Assembly (NCBI GenBank): GCA_964513415.1
Contig: CAZEMX010000030.1
Span: 1-19,177, forward strand
Origin: Methanomethylicus sp964513415
GTDB lineage: Archaea > Thermoproteota > Methanomethylicia > Methanomethylicales > Methanomethylicaceae
Length of the DNA: 19,177 bases
Reading direction: 5' to 3'
How positions within the stretch are numbered: position 1 is the first letter of the stretch; the number at the start of each line of letters is the position of its first letter. The translations under genes and the position numbers were made by a program. Below are positions 6,398-14,230 of the stretch, piece by piece. The notes under the pieces are model-generated. The model did not search any database and was not told the DNA's origin. It worked only from the letters and a program-made list of their open reading frames with translations.

Positions 6398-6433
6398 TTA
6401 ATATTATTATAGTGTGCCTTTGACTAAGATTAA

Positions 6434-6985
6434 TTATGACGCCCCTCTGTTTATCATGTCTATAATCTTTTGTTGGCTTTTAATGTATTTTATGTAAAGG
6501 TAGTTATATTTGCTTATTAATGTTTTTATTACAAATTCTCTATATTTGGTTTTATTTTTATGCAGCAGTTTTGCTTTCCGATAATATTTAAACATTTCAT
6601 ATTTGCCGCTTCTGTCAAGTTCATAGGTAATAATCCCATATTTGTCCGGTATTATCTCCATTATTTTTTTGTCTTCTGTGAACTCTCCTGGGATGACGAA
6701 ATAAAAACGATTGGAACGCATGCCATTTAGTATGCAGTCATGCTTTTTTGGTGTACTCTTGTCATAGCTCCACCAAGTTTTAAGGAAATCTTTTTTTAAA
6801 TCCGACCGGTATACTTTTACTTCATACTCAATAGTAAAATTGTTCTTTGTTAACTGGAATAAATCGGCTTCCCATTTTGTCCCCGTTGCGTTATAATGCA
6901 TATAAAAATTAGGTAAAAAAATGCTTTCGGTTTCGCTAATCTTTTTTTTTATTAATTCCATCAACACTTTGTCGGATAGATTCAT
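6434..6985 (-). CDS. PD-(D/E)XK nuclease, MmcB-like (183 aa)
   Basis: 'WEADLFQLTKNNFTIEYEVKVYRSDLKKDF' contains Asp41 and Glu55-x-Lys57, the D...ExK active site of PD-(D/E)XK nucleases. The later 'SNRFYFVIPGEF' and 'IPDKYGIITYE' match the MmcB-type layout (RFYFAVP..., LP...GL). Family members are associated with DNA repair or act as uncharacterised DNA-cleaving proteins. I chose ATG at 6985 because AAGGAGG is correctly spaced for it; a GTG two codons upstream lies within the SD. Lys/Tyr-rich C-terminus (YNYLYIKYIKS) may bind DNA. Likely acts in phage replication, recombination or host DNA breakdown. Confidence 0.7.
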   Translation of the reverse strand: MNLSDKVLMELIKKKISETESIFLPNFYMHYNATGTKWEADLFQLTKNNFTIEYEVKVYRSDLKKDFLKTWWSYDKSTPKKHDCILNGMRSNRFYFVIPGEFTEDKKIMEIIPDKYGIITYELDRSGKYEMFKYYRKAKLLHKNKTKYREFVIKTLISKYNYLYIKYIKSQQKIIDMINRGAS

Positions 6986-7004
6986 TTTCACCTCCTTAAG
7001 TGAA

Positions 7005-7334
7005 CTATTTTTCTTCTTTCATGATAATTTTTATTTTGTCACCTTCTTTATATCTTCTGTATTGTTCCCTGCTAATAGTATGTATTATTGTGCCTTTTAT
7101 TTCAACTATTATTGTATATTTCCATTCTACTATTGTATCATTGTTTTTTCCGCTGCCGACCTTAGGAACATTGCTTTCTTTCCCTATTATCGTCCCTTCT
7201 ATTGTTTGCGGCACTGACTTGCTTTGTGCTTGTTCTTTTCTGCATGATGTAAATATTAATATGACAATTATAATAATAACAATCTTAAAAATCAATATAC
7301 ATTTATCAAAGAAAGTATTTTCTTCGTTTAACAT
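7005..7334 (-). CDS. small lipoprotein or membrane-anchored protein (109 aa)
   Basis: Residues 11-30 are a hydrophobic helix (FKIVIIIIVILIF) ending in FTSC with Cys31, a lipobox-like motif; the -3 residue is Phe rather than Leu, so lipidation is probable but not certain. The mature part is beta-rich ('TIEGTIIGKE', 'WKYTIIVEIKGTIIHTISREQYRRYKEGDKIKI') and resembles a small OB/KOW-like barrel. ATG follows AAAGGAGAGTAAA. Phage lipoproteins often mediate superinfection exclusion; that is inference here. Confidence 0.7.
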   Translation of the reverse strand: MLNEENTFFDKCILIFKIVIIIIVILIFTSCRKEQAQSKSVPQTIEGTIIGKESNVPKVGSGKNNDTIVEWKYTIIVEIKGTIIHTISREQYRRYKEGDKIKIIMKEEK

Positions 7335-7350
7335 TTTACTCTCCTTTTTT

Positions 7351-8184
7351 TTAATCTATTATGTTGAGTTTTTTCTTGAAATCCAATATCTCGCCTTTGC
7401 TTAAATCTTGATAATAGCAACTGTCAATAGCATTTTTGTTGATGATATTGTTAATTATTTCCATCTCTTGACTGCTAAACGTTACCGCTTCTAATATATA
7501 ATCTATAAAAGCTTCGTAAGTAATAGGGAATTCCTCCTTTACAATTTTTGCTATAGCTTTTGCATACTCTCTTATTTCATGTTGTGCATGTATATCCAAC
7601 CGCAACTTTAGAAAGTGCATTAAATTCCTCAGGTCAATTTTCCAATATATTTCGGTATACGTGCCTAAAGGTAGTATTTTCCTCGCTTGTTCTCTTGCTA
7701 CTCCATAATTTACTAACTCGTCATAGCTGTTCCTGGCTTGTGATATAACAGCTTCTTCTATATTTGTGAATATCTTACCATTTTCCTCGTCGATAAATTC
7801 ACCGCTACCCTGTTTGTTGATTTTTGATTGTCCCCTCCATTCATTAGGATTGGTGCTATTATACATGTCAATAGCGATAGAATACCTGGTTGAATATTCA
7901 TTTAATGACGCTGTTCTATGCCTAACGAGTTGCCGCATTGTATCAAGCGGCAACCTTATATGGAATTTCATTTCGCACATCTCAAAAGGGCTTGTGTGCC
8001 CGTTCCTTAGCAAATAACGTATTAACTGCCTATCTTCGCTTACTGTCTTTGTCCCGTCCCCGTATGATATTCGAGCAGCATTGACAATTGCTTTGTCATC
8101 ACCCATTACGTCTATAAGCCTTACAAAACCGTTATGTAATACGTCTATATGCTCAATATGTTGTTTATGCTTGTCGGTGTTCAT
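7351..8184 (-). CDS. thyX: flavin-dependent thymidylate synthase ThyX (277 aa)
   Basis: Makes dTMP from dUMP using FAD, NADPH and methylene-tetrahydrofolate. The ThyX signature RHRxxSxNExSxRYS is complete at residues 88-102 (RHRTASLNEYSTRYS), supplying flavin- and dUMP-binding residues. 'NAARISYGDGTKT', 'HTSPFEM' near 63-69 and 'KIDLRNLMHFLKLRLD...AQHEIREYA' are further conserved ThyX blocks. Length is normal for phage ThyX. ATG follows AAGG at good spacing and overlaps the preceding frameshifted gene by 20 nt. It would sustain dTTP for an AT-rich phage genome. Confidence 0.97.
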   Translation of the reverse strand: MNTDKHKQHIEHIDVLHNGFVRLIDVMGDDKAIVNAARISYGDGTKTVSEDRQLIRYLLRNGHTSPFEMCEMKFHIRLPLDTMRQLVRHRTASLNEYSTRYSIAIDMYNSTNPNEWRGQSKINKQGSGEFIDEENGKIFTNIEEAVISQARNSYDELVNYGVAREQARKILPLGTYTEIYWKIDLRNLMHFLKLRLDIHAQHEIREYAKAIAKIVKEEFPITYEAFIDYILEAVTFSSQEMEIINNIINKNAIDSCYYQDLSKGEILDFKKKLNIID

Positions 8185-8504
8185 CTTCTGCCTTGTCTGG
8201 TGTTTTTATTATTCCATCTTGATTAAAATCGCTTAAATTAAGCTTTCTTTTTTTTCTGACATCTTTATAGTCAATAAAAAATTTCCATTTCTTTGATAAA
8301 TATATTGGAGTTGATGTAATATTTAATTTGTTGTCAATTATTATTGCTTGTCCTATCTCTTTTTTTTTTGCCTGCATATGAATTAATTATCGCCTCGTTT
8401 TCTTCTGTGTTCTCTTCTATATATTTTTCTATATTTACAGCCATCGCTAAATCTATTATAGCAACATGGTTATACTTTTTGTGAATTTTTACTAAGTGTT
8501 CCAT
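8165..8504 (-). CDS. hypothetical protein (~113 aa) split by a frameshift at an A10 tract
   Basis: An ORF opens at ATG 8504 behind GAGGGATAA (abutting the previous stop) and encodes MEHLVKIHKKYNHVAIIDLA and 25 more residues up to an A10 run at 8360-8369, then ends at 8334 in a short out-of-frame tail. The +1 frame downstream of the A-run continues 'KEIGQAIIIDNKLNITSTPIYLSKKWKFF' to a stop at 8165. Nine As instead of ten would give one continuous protein. The downstream half has an ATG at 8377 but no close SD. Slippage by polymerase or ribosome, a disabling mutation, or a homopolymer sequencing error can all explain this. No family recognised. Confidence 0.6.
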
Positions 8505-9206
8505 TTATCCCTCTTTGATATATTTCTTGTATATTGCTTCTTTAAATTCTTCCAAATTTATCTTTTTCTCAAAGCTATATTTATATATTTTATTAAATGC
8601 ATAACTGCTTGTACCCAAATTTTTTTTAATATGATATACCATATTGCATAAATAATTGTATCCACCCTTTCCAAGTGTATCATCATACTTATTATACTCA
8701 TTAATTTGCTTTAATATCATTCTTATATCATCCTTTATCTTATCTTTACCGGCATCGCTTATGTTATAAAAATTTATTATCCTATCAATATCATCTACAA
8801 ATTTCGCAGCAACTAATCTATCTGCACCGCTTACTGCAATCATCCCAACATTTACGAATTCCCCTGCTACTTTATCCGGCACAAATCTTACAATTGAGTA
8901 ATAATAAGTGTTCTTATCATGCTTGTTATTCTTTAGCCCCCTGTTCAAATAATTATACAAACTTACTTCGCTTAATTCAAGCATTTTTGATAGTTCTTTT
9001 ATTGAAGACTTATCTTCTTTTAATATCTCTTTTGCAGCTATTCTAAACATGAACTGCAAAGGGTACTGTTTTACCAATCCGAGCTTAATTAATTTTTTAT
9101 AAAATATCCTGTCTTGAATAATCTCATGACGCTTGTTTGGGTTCTTCCTAAAATATTCCTTAACAAAACTTGTTAATATTCTTTCTTCGTCTCTGCTAAA
9201 GCTCAT
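8505..9206 (-). CDS. HTH-DUF3037 protein (233 aa)
   Basis: N-terminal ~95 residues are helical with an apparent HTH at ~66-90 (SSIKELSKMLELSEVSLYNYL). Residues ~101-130, 'YYYSIVRFVPDKVAGEFVNVGMIAV', match the start of DUF3037 ('YsiiRyvPdxxrgEfxNVGvvl'), with the helical remainder to ~225. DUF3037 proteins are of unknown function; in bacteria I recall them beside HipA-like kinase genes, none of which is seen here. The start overlaps the stop of the methyltransferase (ATGA) behind GAGGGGGT, so the two are translationally coupled and probably work together. Confidence 0.75.
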   Translation of the reverse strand: MSFSRDEERILTSFVKEYFRKNPNKRHEIIQDRIFYKKLIKLGLVKQYPLQFMFRIAAKEILKEDKSSIKELSKMLELSEVSLYNYLNRGLKNNKHDKNTYYYSIVRFVPDKVAGEFVNVGMIAVSGADRLVAAKFVDDIDRIINFYNISDAGKDKIKDDIRMILKQINEYNKYDDTLGKGGYNYLCNMVYHIKKNLGTSSYAFNKIYKYSFEKKINLEEFKEAIYKKYIKEG

Positions 9207-10297
9207 GCCACCCCCTCTATTTTTTGGTTACATAATTTTTTATTTAATTCTTCTTTTGCTATTTCATAATAGGTCTCGCTTCCTTCAATACCTATTGCTT
9301 TACGATCTAATTCAATCGCAGTTGCTAATGTTGTTCCGCTACCGGCAAACGGGTCTAAGACTATACCGTTAATTGGGCAACCGCTAAGAATTGGCTTGTT
9401 GATTAATTCGGAGTTATAAGTTGCGTAATGTTTTTTACTACTTGGTTTTGTTGATATACGCCAAACATCGCCCGGGTTCTTTTCTAAAGGATTCATAGGG
9501 CAAATATCTTTAATCGGCAAACCTGTTTCAATAGCTTTTCTTATGAACGTGCTATTTGCGTTAACTTTTACGCCTAATTCTTCGTATTTATTTGTTTTTC
9601 TGCCGTACTCATATCTTTTATGGCTTGTTTCTGCATAAGGTTTTCTAACGGAGTCTAAATCAAAATAATACTTGTCGCTTTTAGTAAAAAATAAAACATG
9701 CTCATAAGTCTTAGAATATCTATCTTTTACGCTTTCGGGCATTGCATTTTTTTTGTGCCAAATAATATCGTTACGTACAGTTAAATTTAACTCGTCAATA
9801 CATCTAATAGCATATCTGCTCGGGATTAATAAAGCTATTTTATTTCTGTATGTATCGCCTAAGTTAATAAACATCGTTCCGCTTGGCTTTAATACTCTTT
9901 TTAACTCGGCTGTTATCTGGATTAGGTGGTCAATGAATTTTGTATATGTCGGTTCGTTTCCAAGTTGCCCCTTCCATGCACCGCATTTAGTACAGATATT
10001 GGAACGTAAATATTTATCTTCTTCCGCACCCATGTATTTTAAATAATTCTTGGCTGCTGTTACTTGCGAATTTGGATTGCTACTACCGATTATTCTGGTT
10101 TTAATTATATCAAATTCATGTTCACAATCTTGTTCCCCGTCCCAAATATAATCGGGGATGCCTTCGTATCGTCTCATCATATAGTAAGGTGGTGAAGTAA
10201 CTACACAATCAATACAATCGTTTGGAAACGTCTTTAGTACTTCTAACGTGTTACCTAAATAAAGCTTGTATGGGTCAACTGTTAATTCAGTCCGCAT
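9203..10297 (-). CDS. beta-class DNA methyltransferase, N4-cytosine/N6-adenine type (364 aa)
   Basis: Motif IV 'TSPPYY' (residues 34-39) comes first and the AdoMet-binding motif I 'LDPFAGSGTT' (~314-323) last, the permuted order of beta-class amino-methyltransferases. TSPPY more often marks N4-cytosine enzymes, though base choice cannot be settled. Between them are a probable zinc knuckle (CEHEF...ICTKCGAWKGQLG), 'ELKRVLKPSGTMFINLGDTYRNK', 'NDIIWHKKNAMPESVKDRYSKTYEHVLFF' and 'GDVWRIST'. It is complete and apparently active. No cognate restriction enzyme is obvious, so it probably protects phage DNA from host restriction. It overlaps the 53-aa gene upstream and the HTH-DUF3037 gene downstream. 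Confidence 0.93.
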   Translation of the reverse strand: MRTELTVDPYKLYLGNTLEVLKTFPNDCIDCVVTSPPYYMMRRYEGIPDYIWDGEQDCEHEFDIIKTRIIGSSNPNSQVTAAKNYLKYMGAEEDKYLRSNICTKCGAWKGQLGNEPTYTKFIDHLIQITAELKRVLKPSGTMFINLGDTYRNKIALLIPSRYAIRCIDELNLTVRNDIIWHKKNAMPESVKDRYSKTYEHVLFFTKSDKYYFDLDSVRKPYAETSHKRYEYGRKTNKYEELGVKVNANSTFIRKAIETGLPIKDICPMNPLEKNPGDVWRISTKPSSKKHYATYNSELINKPILSGCPINGIVLDPFAGSGTTLATAIELDRKAIGIEGSETYYEIAKEELNKKLCNQKIEGVA

Positions 10298-10443
10298 AGT
10301 TCTTTTTGGCGTTTAAGGGATTGTTTGAATAAGTTGTAAGTTGCTTCGGTTATTCGGGCTTTCTGAAGTGTGTTTTTTTTGCCTTCTAAATATGTGGCAT
10401 AATAAACGTCATCTTTTCTTTTAACGTTAATAATTTGCTTCAT
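10282..10443 (-). CDS. hypothetical 53-aa protein
   Basis: ATG follows AAGGAATGTAG and overlaps the stop of the 30-aa membrane ORF (ATGA); its own stop lies inside the methyltransferase start. The basic protein (MKQIINVKRKDDVYYATYLE, then a KAR-rich helix ending LKRQKELCGLN) could bind nucleic acid. The overlap at both ends supports real translation. No family recognised. Confidence 0.6.
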   Translation of the reverse strand: MKQIINVKRKDDVYYATYLEGKKNTLQKARITEATYNLFKQSLKRQKELCGLN

Positions 10444-10532
10444 CTACATTCCTTTTTAGTCTTTGCAAATAGTACCGCTATAAAAAATATTGCAGTAACT
10501 ATTAAATCGGTATAAATAAGTAATTCTGTCAT
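10440..10532 (-). CDS. 30-aa single-pass membrane protein
   Basis: MTELLIYTDLIVTAIFFIAV then LFAKTKKECR: one clear hydrophobic helix with a positively charged C-terminus. GGAAAG precedes the ATG, and the stop overlaps the next start (ATGA). It opens the accessory island. The 73 nt upstream hold no gene, only an AT-rich element similar to that after the capsid gene. Confidence 0.55.
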   Translation of the reverse strand: MTELLIYTDLIVTAIFFIAVLFAKTKKECR

Positions 10533-10572
10533 TTTACTTTCCGAACAGTTTTATTTTCGGTTAGTAAAATAA

Positions 10573-10596
10573 TTAATTTTTTATTAAAAGCAAAGG
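10573..10596 (-). other. conserved AT-rich element after the 1203-aa gene
   Basis: On the minus strand CCTTTGCTTTTAATA then AAAAATTAA. Nearly the same sequence, with one base gap, is found at 1419-1443 after the capsid gene (CCCTTGCTTTTATTAC then AAAAATTAA). Similarity extends upstream into a T-rich run. It could be a late promoter, RNA-processing site or terminator tail. Confidence 0.4.
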
Positions 10597-10605
10597 AAAA
10601 AGAAT

Positions 10606-13600
10606 TTATCGCCTAAAATATTTTAATAATTTTGTAAATATGCTTTTTTCTAATTTTATACCGTTCGGGAATGCTTTTGCTGCTTCGCTTAATACTTCGC
10701 CGTCATTTTCAATAAAATATTTTTTTAATGCTTCTTCTTCGTCCTCTATTTCCTCATATACAAATGACAATTCATCACTTACATTTGAAGCATAGAACCC
10801 ATGAAATCTTTCACTAAATGTTTCAACTTTATCATTCGCTAATGCGTCTGCCATTGCTATATCGTATTGTGATAAAGGGGCTAATTTGTCACCTATTACT
10901 TGGTCTTGCTTCCTTTTTAAATATTCTTCTAAAGTTTCTTTTTCTTTAGCTTCTTCTTTATATTTTCGCGCTAGGTATAACCCGTTTTCAAAAGCATTTT
11001 TGAATTTATCTCTTTTTTTGCTATTGATTAGCATTAAATAAGGCACCGCCCTATTTATTCTTGTTTTTATATTATTATTTACTTTATCATAATATTTAGC
11101 AGCACCCCCTAATGCTATGTTCAACGCTATATCCTTAAATTTTTCTCCAATAAAATTGCCATTATCATCCGCATAATTTGATTTTTCGTTAGGCGCTATA
11201 ATTGACCTCTCCACTAAATAATGCCCTATATCATCTGCCAATTTGTTTAGTACATCGGTCAAAGTTGCATCTCCGCCAAGTTCATGCAATTTTGATGATA
11301 TTTTCCCCGAAATATACATCTTATCATTTTCTTCCATGCTATTTACTTTAGCAGCGGCTATTTCAAAGGGGCTTTGTGCCGCCATGGCTGAAACGTTAGT
11401 TTTGCCGGCTAATGCGCCTGCTTCTTCATTGCTTACGTTAACTAACTTCCTAACTAATACCGGATGTTTCATACGTCCAACTTTTTCTTTATCAAAACCT
11501 AATCTTTCTGCATTAGCCAATAAATCTTTTTTATACTGATATTCTCCACCTTTTGAACTATACCCTAATTTAATTCCCATCCCTCGTCCATTACCTCCGA
11601 CGGCTTGGTAATCTCCTGTTACTATTGGCGAACCAACATCTGCAACAGGTGAATCTGCTAACAGTTCAAATTTTGGGTCCATGCTTATGGATAGTACTTT
11701 TTCTTTGTCTGATTGGCTTGTATACGTTCTATTTTGCGGCAACTTATAATTTTTATCATCAATAAAAACATCTGCACCCGGGTCATAATCATGGCTGACA
11801 TGTAACTCATCTGCTTCTATAATTTCATATTCTACCTTATATGGCTCCCCTGTAATAAATACTTCGCTTAACGGTTTATTGCTCTTTATCCCCTTCATGT
11901 CCTCTGGTCTAAATAAACCTTTCCCATTGACTTCTTGCAAAGTATCAATATCAACATGTATTTTATTTGATATATCATCGTCATTTGCTAAGAGTAAACT
12001 TTGTTTTCCGTCTATTTCCTGTATATCTACAATATGATATACTTTATCATCTAATATTACAGTTTTTGTAGGTCCCTTAACCTTCGGTAGTTTGGCTATA
12101 TTATCTTTATCATATTCATATAATATAGTAAAATCATAATCGCCAAATTTTTTTTTCTTCGTTGCCCTCGTACCATCAAGTTTATAACCGTTTTCCTCTG
12201 ATATATTATGTTCTTTTTGCCATTGTTTGAATAGATCACTTTCTTGCACTTCTTTAATCCGTTTTGCACTTTCTTCAAGTTCTCTTCTTGCCTGTTCTTC
12301 CATCTCCTGCTTTTTGATTTCCGCTTTGGTCAATCCCTTTTTATTAGTGCCATTTGTTCCTAAATCCTTTTTCTTCATTTTCTGCAGTATTTTTCTATTT
12401 ACTGCATGCTTCCTAAAATCTGCGTCCATTTGGGCTACTTCTTCTTTTGTCATATTTGCATTTATTCCCCTGCCATCAACAAGCTTAAACGTATAGTCAT
12501 AACTCCCATCTTTCCGCATAAACCCTGTTCGCATAACAACATCATCGATTTCAAAATCTTCATCAATCTTATCTTTCCAATTAATTGTTTGTTCTTCTTC
12601 TTTTTTATCTTCTTCTTTTTTATCTTCTTCTAATTTTTCGTCTTGCTTGGTTTCTTCTTCATCATCGAATAATCCGGCGAATATACTGTCTTGATATTGG
12701 TCATTGTCAACTTCTTCTATATTTTTAATTTTATCTGTGTCAACTTTTTCTTCTTCAGGTTCTTTATTTGGTTTTGCTCTGTGCCTTTCTCGTCGTTCTA
12801 AACTCCCATTATCCATTTGATAAATAAATGCACCATCTGTATCGACATCGATTAAACGACCACCATCGCTTTCGTATTCCGATTCCTCGCCATCTATCAA
12901 AACATCAAATTTCTTGTCACCTGCATTATATACCCACGTTATTTTATGCGTCTCGTCACCATCCCTAAAATATTTTTCACGGGTAAAGTCATTAACTTTT
13001 GTAAAACCGTGATTATTCGAATTTATATTGAATACCTTATATTCTTCCGTATTCTTGTAGTTTGTTGCTTGCTGCATTCGGTTATTACTATATTCACTAC
13101 TAGAAAGTTTTTTTATGCTTGCAGGTTTTTGTATTACGCCGACCAAGTCACCATTATCGTCCCTTATCGTAATAACTAAATCTGTTTTCCTTGTTATAGT
13201 GACATTTTTCCCTTTATAGTTTATTTTTTGCCCTACTTTGTAATTTTCCCAAAGTTTTTGCTTTTCTAAATATTTGGTTTTATCGATTGTTGTTGTAGTT
13301 CCTCTTTCATCCAAAACCGCAATAAAGTTATCGGATACTTCTAATACCTTTGCGTTCAAACCGGAAAAAATAATTTTATCTCCTTGCTGCAGGCTTGGGA
13401 ACGTTGGTAATATCTTTGCTGTTTGATTATCATTATCAACTTTGTTATCATCATCAACTTTGTTACCATCCTCATCATGCCATTCTTCATCTCCATTTGG
13501 GAGTTTATACAGATATATCCAACCGTCGTTAGTCTTATTAGGCTTCCTCTGTATATACTTATGACCTGGCTTTTCGCCGCCTTTTACGTTCCACCTTGCG

Positions 13601-14217
13601 CCTGTACTCGTTTCGGGCATTTCCACCTTTGTAGTGTCTGCAGGCTTATTAGAGTACTTCATAAAGTTAAATCTTGGTGTCCCTTTGATTATGTATATCT
13701 GTTTTTTCTTCCCGCTACCGATACATTGTTTTTCTTCCTGTTGTGTTCCCTTTATTACTACACTTTTTATTATTGCTTCGTTGAATAATGGTTTTTTCTT
13801 TACTATTATGGTCGTGTTGCTTTTCCTTAATAGTATTTCGCCGCTATTTTCTCGCATGTAATCAGGGTTTGTTATTACTAGCCTTAAGTCTGGGCTGTGT
13901 TCCTGCAACTCGATTTTTAACCCATTTGGAGTTATATATGTCCCTTTGATTGGTGTACTTTGTGGTATTGGTGATAATGATTTTGCGATGTAGCTGTTTA
14001 ATGTTTCTTTTGTTGCGGTTTTATTGTTGTCAAATATTACAATGTTTTTTTTAATGCTTTTTATTATACCATACTTTGTTTTTTTCCCTTCCACTAGAAA
14101 GTCAAGTTCTTGAATATTTATTATTTCGCCCCTATGACTTTTTGTTACTATGTAGTTGCCGTCTAATTCTTTTGTAATTAGATTGCCTTCATAATCTGGC
14201 ATTTGCATTAGTATCAT
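10606..14217 (-). CDS. 1203-aa multidomain virion-associated protein with ddrB-like ParB domain
   Basis: The recognisable domain is at ~795-950: 'EADELHVSHDYDPGADVF', 'LPQNRTYTSQSDKEKVLSIS', 'ADVGSPIVTGDYQAVGGNGRGMGIKLGY', matching the ddrB-like ParB-superfamily domain (SHD...Q.R.Y...G.PiV...GNGR) of P1 DdrB/DarB-type anti-restriction proteins. Upstream are several small beta-barrel-like units (~278-320, ~327-365, ~695-740), a 'GHKYIQRKP...GWIYLYKLPNG' unit at ~218-242, an acidic Asp/Glu/Lys low-complexity linker (~486-545, with a 15-nt tandem repeat) and a charged coiled coil (~629-668). The C-terminal ~250 residues are helical. GGGGA precedes the ATG. Adjacency to portal and MuF suggests a head-internal protein ejected with DNA; exact activity is unknown. 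Confidence 0.75.
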   Translation of the reverse strand: MILMQMPDYEGNLITKELDGNYIVTKSHRGEIINIQELDFLVEGKKTKYGIIKSIKKNIVIFDNNKTATKETLNSYIAKSLSPIPQSTPIKGTYITPNGLKIELQEHSPDLRLVITNPDYMRENSGEILLRKSNTTIIVKKKPLFNEAIIKSVVIKGTQQEEKQCIGSGKKKQIYIIKGTPRFNFMKYSNKPADTTKVEMPETSTGARWNVKGGEKPGHKYIQRKPNKTNDGWIYLYKLPNGDEEWHDEDGNKVDDDNKVDNDNQTAKILPTFPSLQQGDKIIFSGLNAKVLEVSDNFIAVLDERGTTTTIDKTKYLEKQKLWENYKVGQKINYKGKNVTITRKTDLVITIRDDNGDLVGVIQKPASIKKLSSSEYSNNRMQQATNYKNTEEYKVFNINSNNHGFTKVNDFTREKYFRDGDETHKITWVYNAGDKKFDVLIDGEESEYESDGGRLIDVDTDGAFIYQMDNGSLERRERHRAKPNKEPEEEKVDTDKIKNIEEVDNDQYQDSIFAGLFDDEEETKQDEKLEEDKKEEDKKEEEQTINWKDKIDEDFEIDDVVMRTGFMRKDGSYDYTFKLVDGRGINANMTKEEVAQMDADFRKHAVNRKILQKMKKKDLGTNGTNKKGLTKAEIKKQEMEEQARRELEESAKRIKEVQESDLFKQWQKEHNISEENGYKLDGTRATKKKKFGDYDFTILYEYDKDNIAKLPKVKGPTKTVILDDKVYHIVDIQEIDGKQSLLLANDDDISNKIHVDIDTLQEVNGKGLFRPEDMKGIKSNKPLSEVFITGEPYKVEYEIIEADELHVSHDYDPGADVFIDDKNYKLPQNRTYTSQSDKEKVLSISMDPKFELLADSPVADVGSPIVTGDYQAVGGNGRGMGIKLGYSSKGGEYQYKKDLLANAERLGFDKEKVGRMKHPVLVRKLVNVSNEEAGALAGKTNVSAMAAQSPFEIAAAKVNSMEENDKMYISGKISSKLHELGGDATLTDVLNKLADDIGHYLVERSIIAPNEKSNYADDNGNFIGEKFKDIALNIALGGAAKYYDKVNNNIKTRINRAVPYLMLINSKKRDKFKNAFENGLYLARKYKEEAKEKETLEEYLKRKQDQVIGDKLAPLSQYDIAMADALANDKVETFSERFHGFYASNVSDELSFVYEEIEDEEEALKKYFIENDGEVLSEAAKAFPNGIKLEKSIFTKLLKYFRR

Positions 14218-14230
14218 CTATGTCCCCAAA

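Noticed and set aside
6406..6411. Perfect TATAAT upstream of the interrupted ORF as a promoter
   Set aside because: No acceptable -35 at 16-18 nt, and such hexamers are common in AT-rich DNA; mentioned only as context.
7230..7260. FTSC lipobox as evidence for a Bacteroidetes host
   Set aside because: Many genes have strong Shine-Dalgarno sequences, which Bacteroidetes and their phages generally lack.
12585..12660. Short TTC/TTTTTTATC repeats considered as a non-coding satellite or CRISPR-like array
   Set aside because: They encode the KEEDKKEEDKK-type acidic linker in frame; units are 15 nt and adjacent, with no spacers.
13423..13788. 121-aa plus-strand ORF opposite the 1203-aa gene
   Set aside because: Low-complexity Ile/Phe-rich translation that is simply the complement of Asn/Asp/Lys-rich coding; no start signal.
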